Of a stretch of DNA of 64,000 bases, positions 1 through 8,750 are shown piece after piece. Numbering within the stretch: the stretch's first letter is position 1; each line of letters starts with the position of its first letter. This DNA comes from Firmicutes bacterium UBA5286 (GTDB lineage: Bacteria > Bacillota > Proteinivoracia > UBA4975). The stretch is from NCBI GenBank assembly GCA_002408465.1, contig DHSM01000015.1, positions 40,175 through 104,174 of the forward strand, read 5' to 3'. Position numbers and translations under genes: made by a program. The notes under the pieces were generated by a model, which worked only from the letters and a program-made list of their open reading frames with translations, searched no databases and had not been told where the DNA came from.

Positions 1-31
1 GCGGCCTCTATTTTGATGGGAGGAGAGGTCA

Positions 32-1414
32 ATGCTGATCAAGTTTCAGGCCCCCGGCCCCTGGTGGAGCAGAGGAGTGCAGCTGCTGTGGCTGCTCCCC
101 CAAGCGCAAGTGGAGACAGAAACGGAAAACTGGGATTTAGCTGTGCTGGTGGAGGAGGGCAACCAGGAACTTTCTCTAACTGTGACTAACGGCAATTTCC
201 GGGAGCAGAGAGTCGTTCCTGCCCGGCCCTGGGAGTATTTGCAGGCCCTTTTCCTGATGCTCAGCCAGTATAGCCTTGGACCCATCAGCCCCTGGGGAGT
301 GCTGACCGGGGTGCGGCCGGGGAAGATTGCCGCTGGGCTCGTTGATAAACTTGGCCCTGCCAAGGCCGTTGAAGAGCTTTGTGAAAAATGGCTTTTGCAC
401 CTGGATAACGCCAGGCTGCTGGTGGCGGCAGTGAACAACGGTTATCCTCTTCTCCGAGAAAAGGGCCTTTGTCTGTATATTTCCGTTCCCTTCTGCCCCA
501 GCCGCTGCGATTATTGTTCTTTTGCTTCCTTGCCGCTAGATCGCTGGCGGGGAAAGATAGACAGTTATGTGCGCCAGGCGGCGGCAGAATTGAAGGAGCT
601 TCTCCTTGCCTGCCGCAGGTATGGCCACTTAGTCAACAGCATCTATGTAGGCGGCGGTACGCCTACTGCCCTCAGCCCCCGCCAGCTGGAAGAGCTGCTG
701 GCGCCTGCGGCAGGCTGGGAGTGCGAATTTACCGTCGAGGCCGGCCGGCCTGACACCCTCACCCGGGAACATCTGGCTGTTTTCAAGGATGCAGGGGTGA
801 ACAGAATCAGCGTCAATTCCCAGTATCCCGAGGACCGCACCCTGGCCGCCATTGGCCGGAGGCATACTGCCAAACAGTTTTACGAGGCTTTGGACATGGC
901 AGTGTCTGCGGGTTTAGGCATAGTCAATTCGGACCTGATCATCGGCTTGCCGGGCCAGACCCCTGAAGGCTTCGCCGCAGTAATCTCCCGCCTGGCGGCG
1001 GCGGGGGCCGGGAATATTACTATCCATGCCCTGGCCCTCAAGCGGGGCGCAGAGATCAGGCAGCAGTACCTGGATGGGGCCGAATCCAGGGCCATAGCGG
1101 CAGCAGCCTATGCCCGCATGGATGAACTGGGCTTTCAGCCCTATTACCTCTACCGGCAAAGGAATATGGCCTCGAATTTGGAGAATGTAGGTTTTGGCCT
1201 CCCCGGCAGCTATTGTTATTATAATATTGCCAGCATCGCCGAATCTGAGCCTGTGCTGGGAGTAGGGGCAGGGGCGGCGAGCAAACTGGGCCGGGCCGAT
1301 TCTTTTATCTCCCTGGTCAATCCCCGGGATGTCAATCAGTACCTGGCCCGCTGCGAGGATTTGCTTCAGCGCAAACTCAACTGGCTGCAAGTTGACAAGC
1401 AGTCTCGCCCCTGA
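32..1414 (+). CDS. hemZ: Coproporphyrinogen III oxidase-like radical SAM protein HemZ
   Basis: Radical SAM enzyme of the oxygen-independent coproporphyrinogen dehydrogenase (HemN/HemZ) family. These enzymes oxidatively decarboxylate two propionates in haem synthesis. The 4Fe-4S/SAM motif FCPSRCDYCSF has Cys155, Cys159 and Cys162, preceded by about 145 residues typical of the HemZ subgroup; YVGGGTPTAL follows as the glycine-rich SAM-binding strand. At 460 residues it is slightly shorter than B. subtilis HemZ. ATG follows a good GGAGGAGAGG site. Its position just before hisS-aspS is the usual Clostridia arrangement. Its 3' end contains the promoter of the next operon. HemZ proteins are not all proven oxidases, so the exact reaction is inferred from family. 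Confidence 0.88.
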   Translation: MLIKFQAPGPWWSRGVQLLWLLPQAQVETETENWDLAVLVEEGNQELSLTVTNGNFREQRVVPARPWEYLQALFLMLSQYSLGPISPWGVLTGVRPGKIAAGLVDKLGPAKAVEELCEKWLLHLDNARLLVAAVNNGYPLLREKGLCLYISVPFCPSRCDYCSFASLPLDRWRGKIDSYVRQAAAELKELLLACRRYGHLVNSIYVGGGTPTALSPRQLEELLAPAAGWECEFTVEAGRPDTLTREHLAVFKDAGVNRISVNSQYPEDRTLAAIGRRHTAKQFYEALDMAVSAGLGIVNSDLIIGLPGQTPEGFAAVISRLAAAGAGNITIHALALKRGAEIRQQYLDGAESRAIAAAAYARMDELGFQPYYLYRQRNMASNLENVGFGLPGSYCYYNIASIAESEPVLGVGAGAASKLGRADSFISLVNPRDVNQYLARCEDLLQRKLNWLQVDKQSRP

Positions 1415-1420
1415 TAAAAT
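1392..1420 (+). promoter_or_regulatory. Sigma-A-type promoter of the hisS-aspS operon
   Basis: TTGACA at 1392-1397, a 17-bp spacer and TAAAAT at 1415-1420. It overlaps the last codons of hemZ and lies about 10 bp before the T-box leader, so hisS-aspS has its own start. Consensus match only; no transcript data. Confidence 0.75.
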
Positions 1421-1426
1421 ACAGCC

Positions 1427-1650
1427 ATCAATATTTAGGGGATGAGGGGAAAGAGTACGCCGATGCTGTTCTGCAGGGAGGAGAACCACGACTGTAAGTT
1501 CTCTGGACAAGGCGGCGGAAAGACACCCCAGGGCTTTTTGATCTCCCACGGTTGGCCCCGTTAACGGCCGTCTGAGGGGCCGCTTTTGGCGGCAACCAGG
1601 GTGGCACCGCGGGTAAACCCGTCCCTGACAGGGGGACCGGGTTTTTTATT
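1427..1650 (+). promoter_or_regulatory. T-box riboswitch controlling hisS-aspS
   Basis: The conserved T-box GGTGGCACCGCGG is at 1600-1612. A terminator follows: AACCCGTCCC paired with GGGGACCGGGTT and a T-run at about 1642-1647. In stem I, the GAGTA S-turn is at about 1453-1457 and the distal CTGTAAG element at about 1492-1498. The 3' side of the specifier loop reads GAAAGACACCCC. By analogy with glyQS (GAAA, codon, A, then the lower stem), the specifier is GAC (Asp, 1522-1524). An overlapping CAC (His) lies at 1524-1526. Uncharged tRNA would stabilise the antiterminator and allow synthetase expression. Confidence 0.9.
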
Positions 1651-1671
1651 ATTCATGAGGAGGTAATCGCC

Positions 1672-2919
1672 ATGTATCAGATTCCAAGGGGGACAAGAGA
1701 TTTTCTCCCGGAACAGGCAGAAAGGTTCCGGTGCCTGGAGGCGGCGGCAGTCCGTTTGGCCAGCCAATACGGCTATGGGGAAATGCGCACGCCAATTTTT
1801 GAATACAGTGAGCTCTTTGAGCGCAGTGTGGGTGAAAGCACAGATATAGTGGAAAAAGAGATGTACACCTTTCAGGACCGGGGGGAGCGCAGCCTCACAC
1901 TGCGGCCGGAAGGCACTGCCGGGGTGGTCAGGGCCTTCGTCGAACATAAACTCTACAACGGGCCCCTGCCTGCCAAATATTTTTACTTTGGCCCTATGTT
2001 CCGGTATGAAAAGCCCCAGGCCGGAAGGTACCGGCAGCTTTGGCAGTTTGGCGTCGAGCTCCTGGGTGCAGATGGTCCCCTGGCCGATGTGGAGGTCATA
2101 GCCCTGGGCTGGCAGTATTATCGGGAGCTGGGGGTGGAGGCCACCTTGGTCCTAAACAGCATCGGCTGTCGGCAATGCCGGGAGGAGTATAAAAAAGCCC
2201 TGGTCGCTTACCTCCGGGGGCGTGAGATCTGCAAATTGTGCAGCGGCCGCCTGGAGCGCAATCCCCTGAGGGTGCTGGACTGCAAGGAAGATTCCTGCCA
2301 GCGAGAGCTGGAGGGCGCCCCCCGCATCAGCCAGTATCTGTGTCCCGCCTGCCAGGAGCATTTTGAGGGAGTGAAGGCAGGCCTGGCCGGCCTTGCCATT
2401 CCCTATGAGCTGGATGACCGCCTGGTTCGGGGACTGGATTATTATAACCGCACCACCTTTGAATATAAGACAGAGCAATTGGGCAGCCAGGATGCCCTGG
2501 GCGGCGGTGGCCGCTATGACGGCCTGGTGGAGCTGGTGGGGGGCCCTTCAATTCCCGCAGTGGGCCTGGCCTTAGGGATCGACCGCATTGAGCTCATGGA
2601 TCCCCCCGCCCTGAAAGCAGCTGAAGGGCGCCGGGGGGTATGGCTGGTGACCATGGAGCCTGCAGCGGACAAGGCCATTTCTTTGGTCCATCCCCTGCGG
2701 CAGCAGGGGGTAATGCTGCAGTATGACCTTTTGGGTCGCAGCTTTAAAGCCCAGTTTAAACAGGCTGACCGCAGCAACAGCCGCTGGACGCTGATTATTG
2801 GGCCCGATGATTTAGAACAGGGGCAAGCAGTGCTGAAGGATATGGAAACCGGCGAGCAGCAGCAGCTGGCCCTGGAAACACTTGTGCAGCTGGTGTCGAA
2901 CCTGGAAGGAGTAAAGTAA
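1672..2919 (+). CDS. hisS: Histidyl-tRNA synthetase
   Basis: Class II synthetase that charges tRNA-His. The N-terminus carries the conserved IPRGTRDFLP. Motif 2 lies in FGPMFRYEKPQAGRYRQ, and the HisRS signature GGGRYDGL with GLALGIDRI forms motif 3. The 415-residue length is typical of bacterial HisRS. A Cys-rich stretch (CRQCREEYKKAL, then ICKLCSGRLERNPLRVLDCK) suits the insertion domain of Firmicute HisRS. ATG follows GAGGAGGT. First gene behind the T-box; aspS begins one base after its stop, so the two are co-translated from one mRNA. Confidence 0.97.
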   Translation: MYQIPRGTRDFLPEQAERFRCLEAAAVRLASQYGYGEMRTPIFEYSELFERSVGESTDIVEKEMYTFQDRGERSLTLRPEGTAGVVRAFVEHKLYNGPLPAKYFYFGPMFRYEKPQAGRYRQLWQFGVELLGADGPLADVEVIALGWQYYRELGVEATLVLNSIGCRQCREEYKKALVAYLRGREICKLCSGRLERNPLRVLDCKEDSCQRELEGAPRISQYLCPACQEHFEGVKAGLAGLAIPYELDDRLVRGLDYYNRTTFEYKTEQLGSQDALGGGGRYDGLVELVGGPSIPAVGLALGIDRIELMDPPALKAAEGRRGVWLVTMEPAADKAISLVHPLRQQGVMLQYDLLGRSFKAQFKQADRSNSRWTLIIGPDDLEQGQAVLKDMETGEQQQLALETLVQLVSNLEGVK

Positions 2920-2920
2920 G

Positions 2921-4669
2921 ATGAAGAGAACCCATAAATGCGGAGAATTGCGCTTGGAACATGTTGGCAGTCAGGTAAGCCTCTGTGGCTGGGTGGCCAA
3001 GCGCCGGGACCTGGGTGGCATGATTTTCCTTGACCTCAGGGACCGCTGGGGCTTAGTGCAGGTGGTCTATTATCCTGACAGCCCCGGCTACAAACTGGCC
3101 GACCAGGTGCGTTCGGAATATGTTGTCTGGGTCCAGGGCAGTGTCAAGCCCAGGGAGAACAATGTCAATCCTGATTTGCCCACCGGGGAGATTGAGGTGG
3201 TCGGAGGGGAAATGGAGATTCTCAACACTGCCTCCCTGCCTCCCTTCTACATTACCGACGATGTCAAGGTTGACGAAAACCTGCGCCTCCGTTACCGCTA
3301 CCTGGACCTGCGCAGGCCGCTAATGCAGGCCAACCTGGTATTGCGCAGCAAGGCGGCCAGTATTTTTCGCAACTTCTTGGCATCCCATGATTTTATCGAG
3401 GTGGAAACGCCAATCCTGACCAAGAGCACTCCCGAAGGGGCCAGAGACTTTTTGGTTCCCAGCCGGGTGAGCCCGGGCAAATTCTATGCCCTGCCTCAGT
3501 CCCCCCAGCTTTTAAAACAGCTGCTGATGGTTGCAGGCCTTGAGCGCTATTACCAGCTGGCCCGCTGCTTCCGGGACGAGGATTTGCGGGCTGACAGGCA
3601 GCTGGAATTTACCCAAGTGGATATTGAGGTTTCTTTTATGGAGCAGGACGAATTCTTTGCCCTGATTGAAGAGTTGGTAGGACAGATCTTTACCCAGCTG
3701 AAGGGCGTTGAGCTGCCCCAGTCTTTCCCCCGTATCCCTTGGCACACTGCCATGGAAAAATACGGTTCCGACAAGCCCGACCTGCGCTTCGGCATGGAAA
3801 TTGTCGACATTTCCGGCATCGCCGCTGCCAGCGAATTTAAAGTCTTTACCGGAGCCATTGCCGCCGGCGGTTCGGTGCGGGGTATCAAAGTGCCCGCCAC
3901 CTTTAGCCGCAAGGAGCTGGACCAGCTGACAGAGCAGGTGAAGGCCTTTGGCGCTCAGGGGCTGGCCTGGATGGCCGTTGAAAATGAAGGCGTTCGCTCT
4001 CCTATCGCCAAATTCTTCGGTCCCGGACAAATTGTGCAGCTGACAGGGGAGTTTGCCGCCAAACCGGGAGATATGTTGCTGTTTGTGGCAGACAGTGATA
4101 CCTTCGGCATCGTGCTGCCTGCCCTGGGAGCCCTCAGGGTGGAGCTGGGCCGCCAGCTCAAGCTCTATGGCGCTGAGGTCTTTAAGCCCTGCTGGGTGGT
4201 GGATTTTCCCTTGTTTGAATACGACACCGAGGAAGAGCGCTTTGTGGCCGCTCACCATCCCTTTACGGCGCCGGTGCCTGAAGACGTGCCCAAACTGGCC
4301 TCCGACCCCGGCTCCGCTCGGGCTCAGGCTTATGACCTGGTGCTCAACGGCTGGGAAATAGCCGGCGGCAGCGTCCGCATTCATACTGCTGAAGTCCAGC
4401 AGGCCATGTTTAAGGCCATTGGCATTGATCTGGAACAGGCCCAGGGTCAGTTTGGCTTTTTACTGGAAGCCCTGGCTGCCGGCGCCCCGCCCCACAGGGG
4501 AATTGCCTTCGGCTTTGACCGCCTGGTGGCGATTCTTGCCGGGGAAAGCAGCATCCGCAATGTCATCGCCTTCCCCAAGACCAACAGCGCCTCCGACCCC
4601 CTGACCGATGCCCCCTCAATTGTAGATGAGGCGCAGCTGGCAGAGTTGAAAATCAAGATCAGAGAATAA
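2921..4669 (+). CDS. aspS: Aspartyl-tRNA synthetase (bacterial type)
   Basis: Class IIb synthetase that charges tRNA-Asp, possibly also tRNA-Asn if the genome lacks AsnRS. The N-terminal OB fold (about 1-110) binds the anticodon. The catalytic core has YQLARCFRDEDLRADRQ (motif 2) and GIAFGFDRLVAILAGE (motif 3). The GAD insertion domain of bacterial AspRS lies at about 290-420. At 582 residues it is full length. It is the second gene of the T-box operon, starting one base after hisS. No clear intrinsic terminator follows. Discriminating and non-discriminating activity cannot be separated by eye. Confidence 0.97.
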   Translation: MKRTHKCGELRLEHVGSQVSLCGWVAKRRDLGGMIFLDLRDRWGLVQVVYYPDSPGYKLADQVRSEYVVWVQGSVKPRENNVNPDLPTGEIEVVGGEMEILNTASLPPFYITDDVKVDENLRLRYRYLDLRRPLMQANLVLRSKAASIFRNFLASHDFIEVETPILTKSTPEGARDFLVPSRVSPGKFYALPQSPQLLKQLLMVAGLERYYQLARCFRDEDLRADRQLEFTQVDIEVSFMEQDEFFALIEELVGQIFTQLKGVELPQSFPRIPWHTAMEKYGSDKPDLRFGMEIVDISGIAAASEFKVFTGAIAAGGSVRGIKVPATFSRKELDQLTEQVKAFGAQGLAWMAVENEGVRSPIAKFFGPGQIVQLTGEFAAKPGDMLLFVADSDTFGIVLPALGALRVELGRQLKLYGAEVFKPCWVVDFPLFEYDTEEERFVAAHHPFTAPVPEDVPKLASDPGSARAQAYDLVLNGWEIAGGSVRIHTAEVQQAMFKAIGIDLEQAQGQFGFLLEALAAGAPPHRGIAFGFDRLVAILAGESSIRNVIAFPKTNSASDPLTDAPSIVDEAQLAELKIKIRE

Positions 4670-5099
4670 AAACAGGAGCCTGCGAAACGTGCAGGGTCAT
4701 AAGAACATTATTCTATACAGTGGGACGGTATAACCATTTTGGCTGTGCCGCCCCGCTGTTATCAAACTCCCAATACGCTTTCTGCCTGTCCATGCCAGTG
4801 TTCGTGCTGTAATAATAAATATTGTGGTATCATTAGAGAGGCCTGCCAATGTCAGAAATTATACAGATGGATTTTATTGCTCAGGCGTGAAACGCCACAC
4901 TTCCGGGAAGAGGAGAGGAGGGGTTGCATTGAACAGCATGCGTCATTTCCGCGTCATTTCCATTGCCGCTTTCTCCTCATGAAGGCAAGGAATAGCTGGA
5001 GGTAATTGTAGTCTTTTTAGAGCGCTGCTTTGTTGAAGCGATTCAGAAGTCTGACTAATTCCTGGGCTGCAAGTCTTATTATTCGGGGGAGGTGTCTCC
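4670..5099. other. 430-bp intergenic region, no gene recognised
   Basis: Between aspS and the large surface protein. The only open frame (4739-5005 +) has no ribosome-binding site and no family resemblance. GCGTCATTTCC occurs twice in tandem at about 4940-4961. The end holds the strong GGGGGAGGTG site for the downstream ATG. No convincing promoter, terminator or structured RNA was found; the length would allow a leader RNA. Confidence 0.5.
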
Positions 5100-8036
5100 A
5101 TGGGACAACTACCAGAACCCGTTAAGGATCGCAATCCTTATTGGGATAATTATAAAGGAGTCATGATTGCCCTTGTGGTTTTGGGACACTTCTTGTGGGA
5201 TTATTGGGGTCTTGGTTTGGCGGGTTCCTTAGTCAGTTTCATTTATTTATTTCACATGCCGGCTTTTATTTTTGTTGCAGGCTATATGAGTAAAAGCGAC
5301 CACGCAAAATCCCAGGATTCCCTGCTCAAATTAGGGGTTATTTATATCCTCTTCAATACAACAATTATGCTCTTCAGCTATGCCTTATTTGACACTTCTT
5401 TTCAATTGATTACGCCACAATATTCAACTTGGTTTTTAATCGCCCTTATTGTGTGGCGGTTCACGATTCAATACCTGGAAAAAGTAAAGCACATTATGTT
5501 TATCAGTGTGATTGTGGCTTTTCTTATAGGTTTGTGGAGGGACGTAACCGACGTATTTGCCCTTGCTCGGATAGTCGTTTTCTTTCCCTTCTTCATTGCT
5601 GGCTACACCCTGCCGAAGGATAAGTTCATTAGTTTTATACACAATCGGAAACTGGCAGATTACATAAAGGGCATTTTGTTGTTGGCAGTCACACTATTGT
5701 TAGCCATATTATTTCTAGACAAATATACAGGGCTAAGCAAATTTATTGTTTTAATGAGCAGTTATGATCAGCTCCTAGACTTTATTATACGGCAGGGTAT
5801 TTTAAGCATTGCGGCATTAATGACAATTAGCTTGACCATCCTCATGCCCAAAAAACCTTTGCCCCTCTTGTGTAAGTGGGGCAAGAATTCATTATCTATT
5901 TATGTCTTGCATCGCTTCATCACACTTATTTTCGCTTTCTTTTTGCCGAAGCAACAGTATATTCCCAATTATATTGTGGTAGCCCTGGGCGCAACGGTCC
6001 TTACCCTTGCCATCTTGGGATCTGATTCGGTTTCCAGGATACTTAACAGGATTATTGACAGGGTGTTTGCCATAGCTTCCGGGTGTTATGAATATAAGCA
6101 GAAAAGCTTGGGCCATCTAGCATTGATATTGGCTACGGTTATTTTATCGTTGCCTTTATTAAGGTCTCTATCGCAAGTGGCAAGCCAGACCATGGCAAAA
6201 GTCCCCCAGGAAGACATTATCCATCAAGTCATGCAGGCTGAGCATGAGGCTGCCCTGGAGGATGCTGTAACCATAGCCTTTGTAGGGGATTTAATCCTCT
6301 TACAGGACCAGGTTAGGAGGGCATATTCGGATTCCTCTGGGGAGTATGACTTTGAGCCGATGTTTGAATATGCCGCGCCTTACCTAACCGCTGCCGACCT
6401 AGCCATTGGGATATTTGAAGGTCCTACCGCAGGGGAAGACGTGAACTATTCCACCAGCAATTTTGACGACGGTTTGCCCCTGTTTTTAAACTATCCCGAT
6501 TCTTTTGCCTGGTCAGTAAAGAATTCCGGGATTGATTTAGTGTCCACTGCCAACAACCACCTTCTGGACAAGGGGGAGGAGGGGGTCATGAGGACCCTTG
6601 ATATCCTTGATGAAGTTGGCTTATTACACGTGGGATCGTACAGAAATGCTGAAGAAAGGGGCAATAACCTAATAGTAGAAATCAGGGGAGTGCGGATTGC
6701 ATTCTTGGCGTATACCTATGGAAGCAATGGGTATTCTGAAGAATATTTTTTGTGGGGAAACCCCTCCCTTACTTCTATTCTGGTGAGTCCCGCTAACCAG
6801 TACTTCCAGGAAGTTAAAGCCAGTGTACTTTCTGATTTCAATCAGCTGAAGGGTATGAGCAACCCGCCGGATATAATAGTGGTTTTGCCCCATATGGGAA
6901 CCCAATTTTCCCATACAACCGATGCTTTTCAGGAGACATGGAATGAAATTTTTATAAACGCAGGGGCGGACATAATTTTATGTGACCATGTCCATGCAGT
7001 ACAGCCCATCGAGTTTACCATAGTAGATGAGGGCAAGGAAAAGCAGGGGATTATAGTCAATTGCCCCGGGAATTTTGTCAACTCTTATGTTGAGAAGAAT
7101 GGCGACGCAACTTCCATCGTGGAGGTTTACATAGACCCCCACCGCAAAGAAGTGATCTGCGTTGGTGTTATACCCATGTACACCCAAGCGCCGGCCAATG
7201 GGAATTATAGGGCGCTGCCCATCTATAGCATCTTGAATGAGCCCCATTTGCAAAGCCAGGTCAGCAAATATGAGATGGAAAGAGTCGCAGAGGTGCAGGC
7301 AATTGTTACTTCTGTCATCCTCAATACTGAACTGTCCTTGGATCAAGCTCAGGATAGATATTATTTGTTCCCTCAGGGTTATGTCCGCCAGAAAGTTAAC
7401 TCTATTGAAATCACTGAGGAAATGAGGGACAGGGACCTCTATAAACTACTTTCTGTAGCTGACTCAGTTTGTTTTGTTGGAGACAGTATCACTGCAGGGT
7501 CGAAGAATGGCGGTTATGGCTGGTATGAACCATTGATGGCAGCATTTCCAGACTCGGTAGTACATAGAGAAGCCTGGGGTTCTGCAACGACGAAGACTTT
7601 ACTGGAAAACGCTGAAGCCATTGGCGACCATGCGGCAGATTTATATATCATCGCCATTGGCACCAATGACGTGCGTTACCGGAATGAGCAATGTGCAATG
7701 TCTTCCAGCCAATATGTCAGCAATATAGATTTGCTGGTATCGAAAATTATGGAGTATAATACGGAGGCCAATTTTGTTTTCATCAGCCCTTGGCTTGCTC
7801 TAGACAATGACCCCTATACCATGCTGCCCAATGAAGATAGAGACGTGATGCTGGCGGAGTATGGTGAAGGACTCAGATTGTACTGTGAAGCTCATGGCCA
7901 TTGCTACCTCAATCCCAACCCTTCTATTTCTGATGTGCTTAATAAATTTCCTCCCACGGACTATCTTCTGGACCACATTCATCCAAACGCAGGGGCGGGG
8001 ATCGTTTTGTACTGCCAAAAGGTCCTGACGGATTGA
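5100..8036 (+). CDS. Trimodular acyltransferase-3 / CapA-like / SGNH hydrolase protein
   Basis: A 978-residue fusion. Residues 1 to about 330 are a polytopic acyltransferase-3 domain (fucose 4-O-acetylase/OatA type): WDNYKGVMIALVVLGHF, a FHMPAFIFVAGY helix and about ten hydrophobic segments. A last helix near 345-365 leads out of the membrane. Residues about 390-670 are CapA-like (PGA_cap metallophosphatase fold): AFVGDLILL with Asp397, STANNHLLDKG near 485, LPHMGTQ, and CDHVHAVQP near 628. Residues about 785-978 are an SGNH/GDSL esterase: VGDSITAG with Ser796, GTNDVRY, and D958-HIH961. It probably acts at the membrane and outer wall face, modifying or anchoring an acylated glycan or polyglutamate-like polymer. 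Monocistronic, with a strong SD. Substrate unknown. Confidence 0.85.
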   Translation: MGQLPEPVKDRNPYWDNYKGVMIALVVLGHFLWDYWGLGLAGSLVSFIYLFHMPAFIFVAGYMSKSDHAKSQDSLLKLGVIYILFNTTIMLFSYALFDTSFQLITPQYSTWFLIALIVWRFTIQYLEKVKHIMFISVIVAFLIGLWRDVTDVFALARIVVFFPFFIAGYTLPKDKFISFIHNRKLADYIKGILLLAVTLLLAILFLDKYTGLSKFIVLMSSYDQLLDFIIRQGILSIAALMTISLTILMPKKPLPLLCKWGKNSLSIYVLHRFITLIFAFFLPKQQYIPNYIVVALGATVLTLAILGSDSVSRILNRIIDRVFAIASGCYEYKQKSLGHLALILATVILSLPLLRSLSQVASQTMAKVPQEDIIHQVMQAEHEAALEDAVTIAFVGDLILLQDQVRRAYSDSSGEYDFEPMFEYAAPYLTAADLAIGIFEGPTAGEDVNYSTSNFDDGLPLFLNYPDSFAWSVKNSGIDLVSTANNHLLDKGEEGVMRTLDILDEVGLLHVGSYRNAEERGNNLIVEIRGVRIAFLAYTYGSNGYSEEYFLWGNPSLTSILVSPANQYFQEVKASVLSDFNQLKGMSNPPDIIVVLPHMGTQFSHTTDAFQETWNEIFINAGADIILCDHVHAVQPIEFTIVDEGKEKQGIIVNCPGNFVNSYVEKNGDATSIVEVYIDPHRKEVICVGVIPMYTQAPANGNYRALPIYSILNEPHLQSQVSKYEMERVAEVQAIVTSVILNTELSLDQAQDRYYLFPQGYVRQKVNSIEITEEMRDRDLYKLLSVADSVCFVGDSITAGSKNGGYGWYEPLMAAFPDSVVHREAWGSATTKTLLENAEAIGDHAADLYIIAIGTNDVRYRNEQCAMSSSQYVSNIDLLVSKIMEYNTEANFVFISPWLALDNDPYTMLPNEDRDVMLAEYGEGLRLYCEAHGHCYLNPNPSISDVLNKFPPTDYLLDHIHPNAGAGIVLYCQKVLTD

Positions 8037-8237
8037 ACCTGCCTGGAAAGATCTGGGGCTTTGGTGCCTGGGTGATGAAAGTTAAGCTGCAACGCCATTG
8101 GCGGTGAGAGTTACTCCGTCAGAATTCGTCAGCGGCGAGATTATGTTTCAAAAGGTTATGTCTAGACGATGGCTAGGAGAGTGTTCTCAAACGAATATAT
8201 ATGCAGCAGATGGCGGGGCTGAAAATCAAGATAAGTA
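8037..8237. other. Intergenic spacer, nothing recognised
   Basis: About 200 bp after the trimodular gene and before the terminator shared with the minus-strand gene. No open frame with a ribosome-binding site, no clear promoter, no obvious structured RNA. Confidence 0.4.
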
Positions 8238-8275
8238 AAAATAGGGGGCCGGCCAAAATGCCGGCTCCTATTTTA
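8238..8275. terminator. Bidirectional intrinsic terminator
   Basis: Hairpin GGGGGCCGGC / GCCGGCTCC with loop CAAAAT, flanked by A-rich sequence on one side and TATTTTA on the other. On the minus strand it follows the stop of the small membrane gene. It can also end transcription arriving from the 5.1-8.0 kb gene. Confidence 0.75.
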
Positions 8276-8660
8276 AATTGAGTTTGCTCAGCAGGTCATG
8301 GATAAAGTTGGAGCCCCGGGAAATTATCAGTCCCGTCAAAAAATAGTCTATCCAGCGCACCGCCAGGTTTACTTGCAGGGCGCTGAGCAGGCCGGTAGCT
8401 GTCGCCGTTGCCAGCAGCACGCCAACCACTACAGAAGTCAGCTGGCTTTTCCAGTCGCGGATAACTGGGATTGCAACTTTAATAATATCCACACAGACTT
8501 CTACCAGCATAGCGAGAACGGTTAAAATTGCGAAGGCGTTGGCCATTGAATTTACACCTCCAAAATTCATTGATTTATTTTAACTTATTAAAATGAAACG
8601 GTGTTTAGCGCCTGTTAGATATGATTTTCCAGTTGCTTTATCAGAGCAAGGTGTGCTATC
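8263..8660. repeat. Direct repeat, copy 1 (gene plus upstream region)
   Basis: About 400 bp matching 9500-9900: the whole holin-like gene plus about 110 bp upstream, up to and including a TTGCTT box that in copy 2 forms the 6S RNA promoter. A decayed transposase lies between the copies. The pattern indicates tandem duplication followed by insertion. Confidence 0.85.
8268..8546 (-). CDS. Small holin-like membrane protein, copy 1
   Basis: 92 residues with an N-terminal hydrophobic segment, a basic patch (IRDWKSQ), two further hydrophobic segments and a charged C-terminus. Size and topology resemble phage-type holins, but no family is certain. The ATG at 8546 sits 8 bp after GGAGGTG; an upstream in-frame ATG would start inside that site and was not used. 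It matches the gene at 9509-9787 in 84 of 92 residues. Gene start and upstream DNA are better conserved (63 identical bases, 8506-8568 versus 9747-9809) than the rest. Role unknown; lysis, secretion and sporulation roles are all possible. Confidence 0.7.
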   Translation of the reverse strand: MANAFAILTVLAMLVEVCVDIIKVAIPVIRDWKSQLTSVVVGVLLATATATGLLSALQVNLAVRWIDYFLTGLIISRGSNFIHDLLSKLNLK

Positions 8661-8689
8661 TTAACTTTTGCAGTTAGCATAATAATTTA

Positions 8690-8732
8690 GGCCGCCAAAG
8701 CCTTAGTAACAAGGTCTTGGCGGCCTTTTTGG
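8690..8732 (+). terminator. Intrinsic terminator-like hairpin
   Basis: GGCCGCCAAAG (8690-8700) pairs with CTTGGCGGCC (8716-8725), followed by TTTTT. It lies just downstream of the duplicated, now orphan, 6S-type promoter and at the end of the transposase remnant. Confidence 0.65.
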
Positions 8733-8750
8733 CATTACTATTTTCTGTTG

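Noticed and set aside
1481..1500. CAC in GAGAACCACGACTG as the His specifier
   Set aside because: This segment lies in the distal part of stem I (CTGTAAG element), not in the specifier loop; the loop is at 1515-1530.
914..1549. 211-residue minus-strand open frame over hemZ and the T-box leader
   Set aside because: Shadow of hemZ: no ribosome-binding site, no family resemblance, and it runs through a structured leader.
4739..5005. 88-residue open frame between aspS and the trimodular gene
   Set aside because: No SD, odd Cys-rich composition, no recognisable family.
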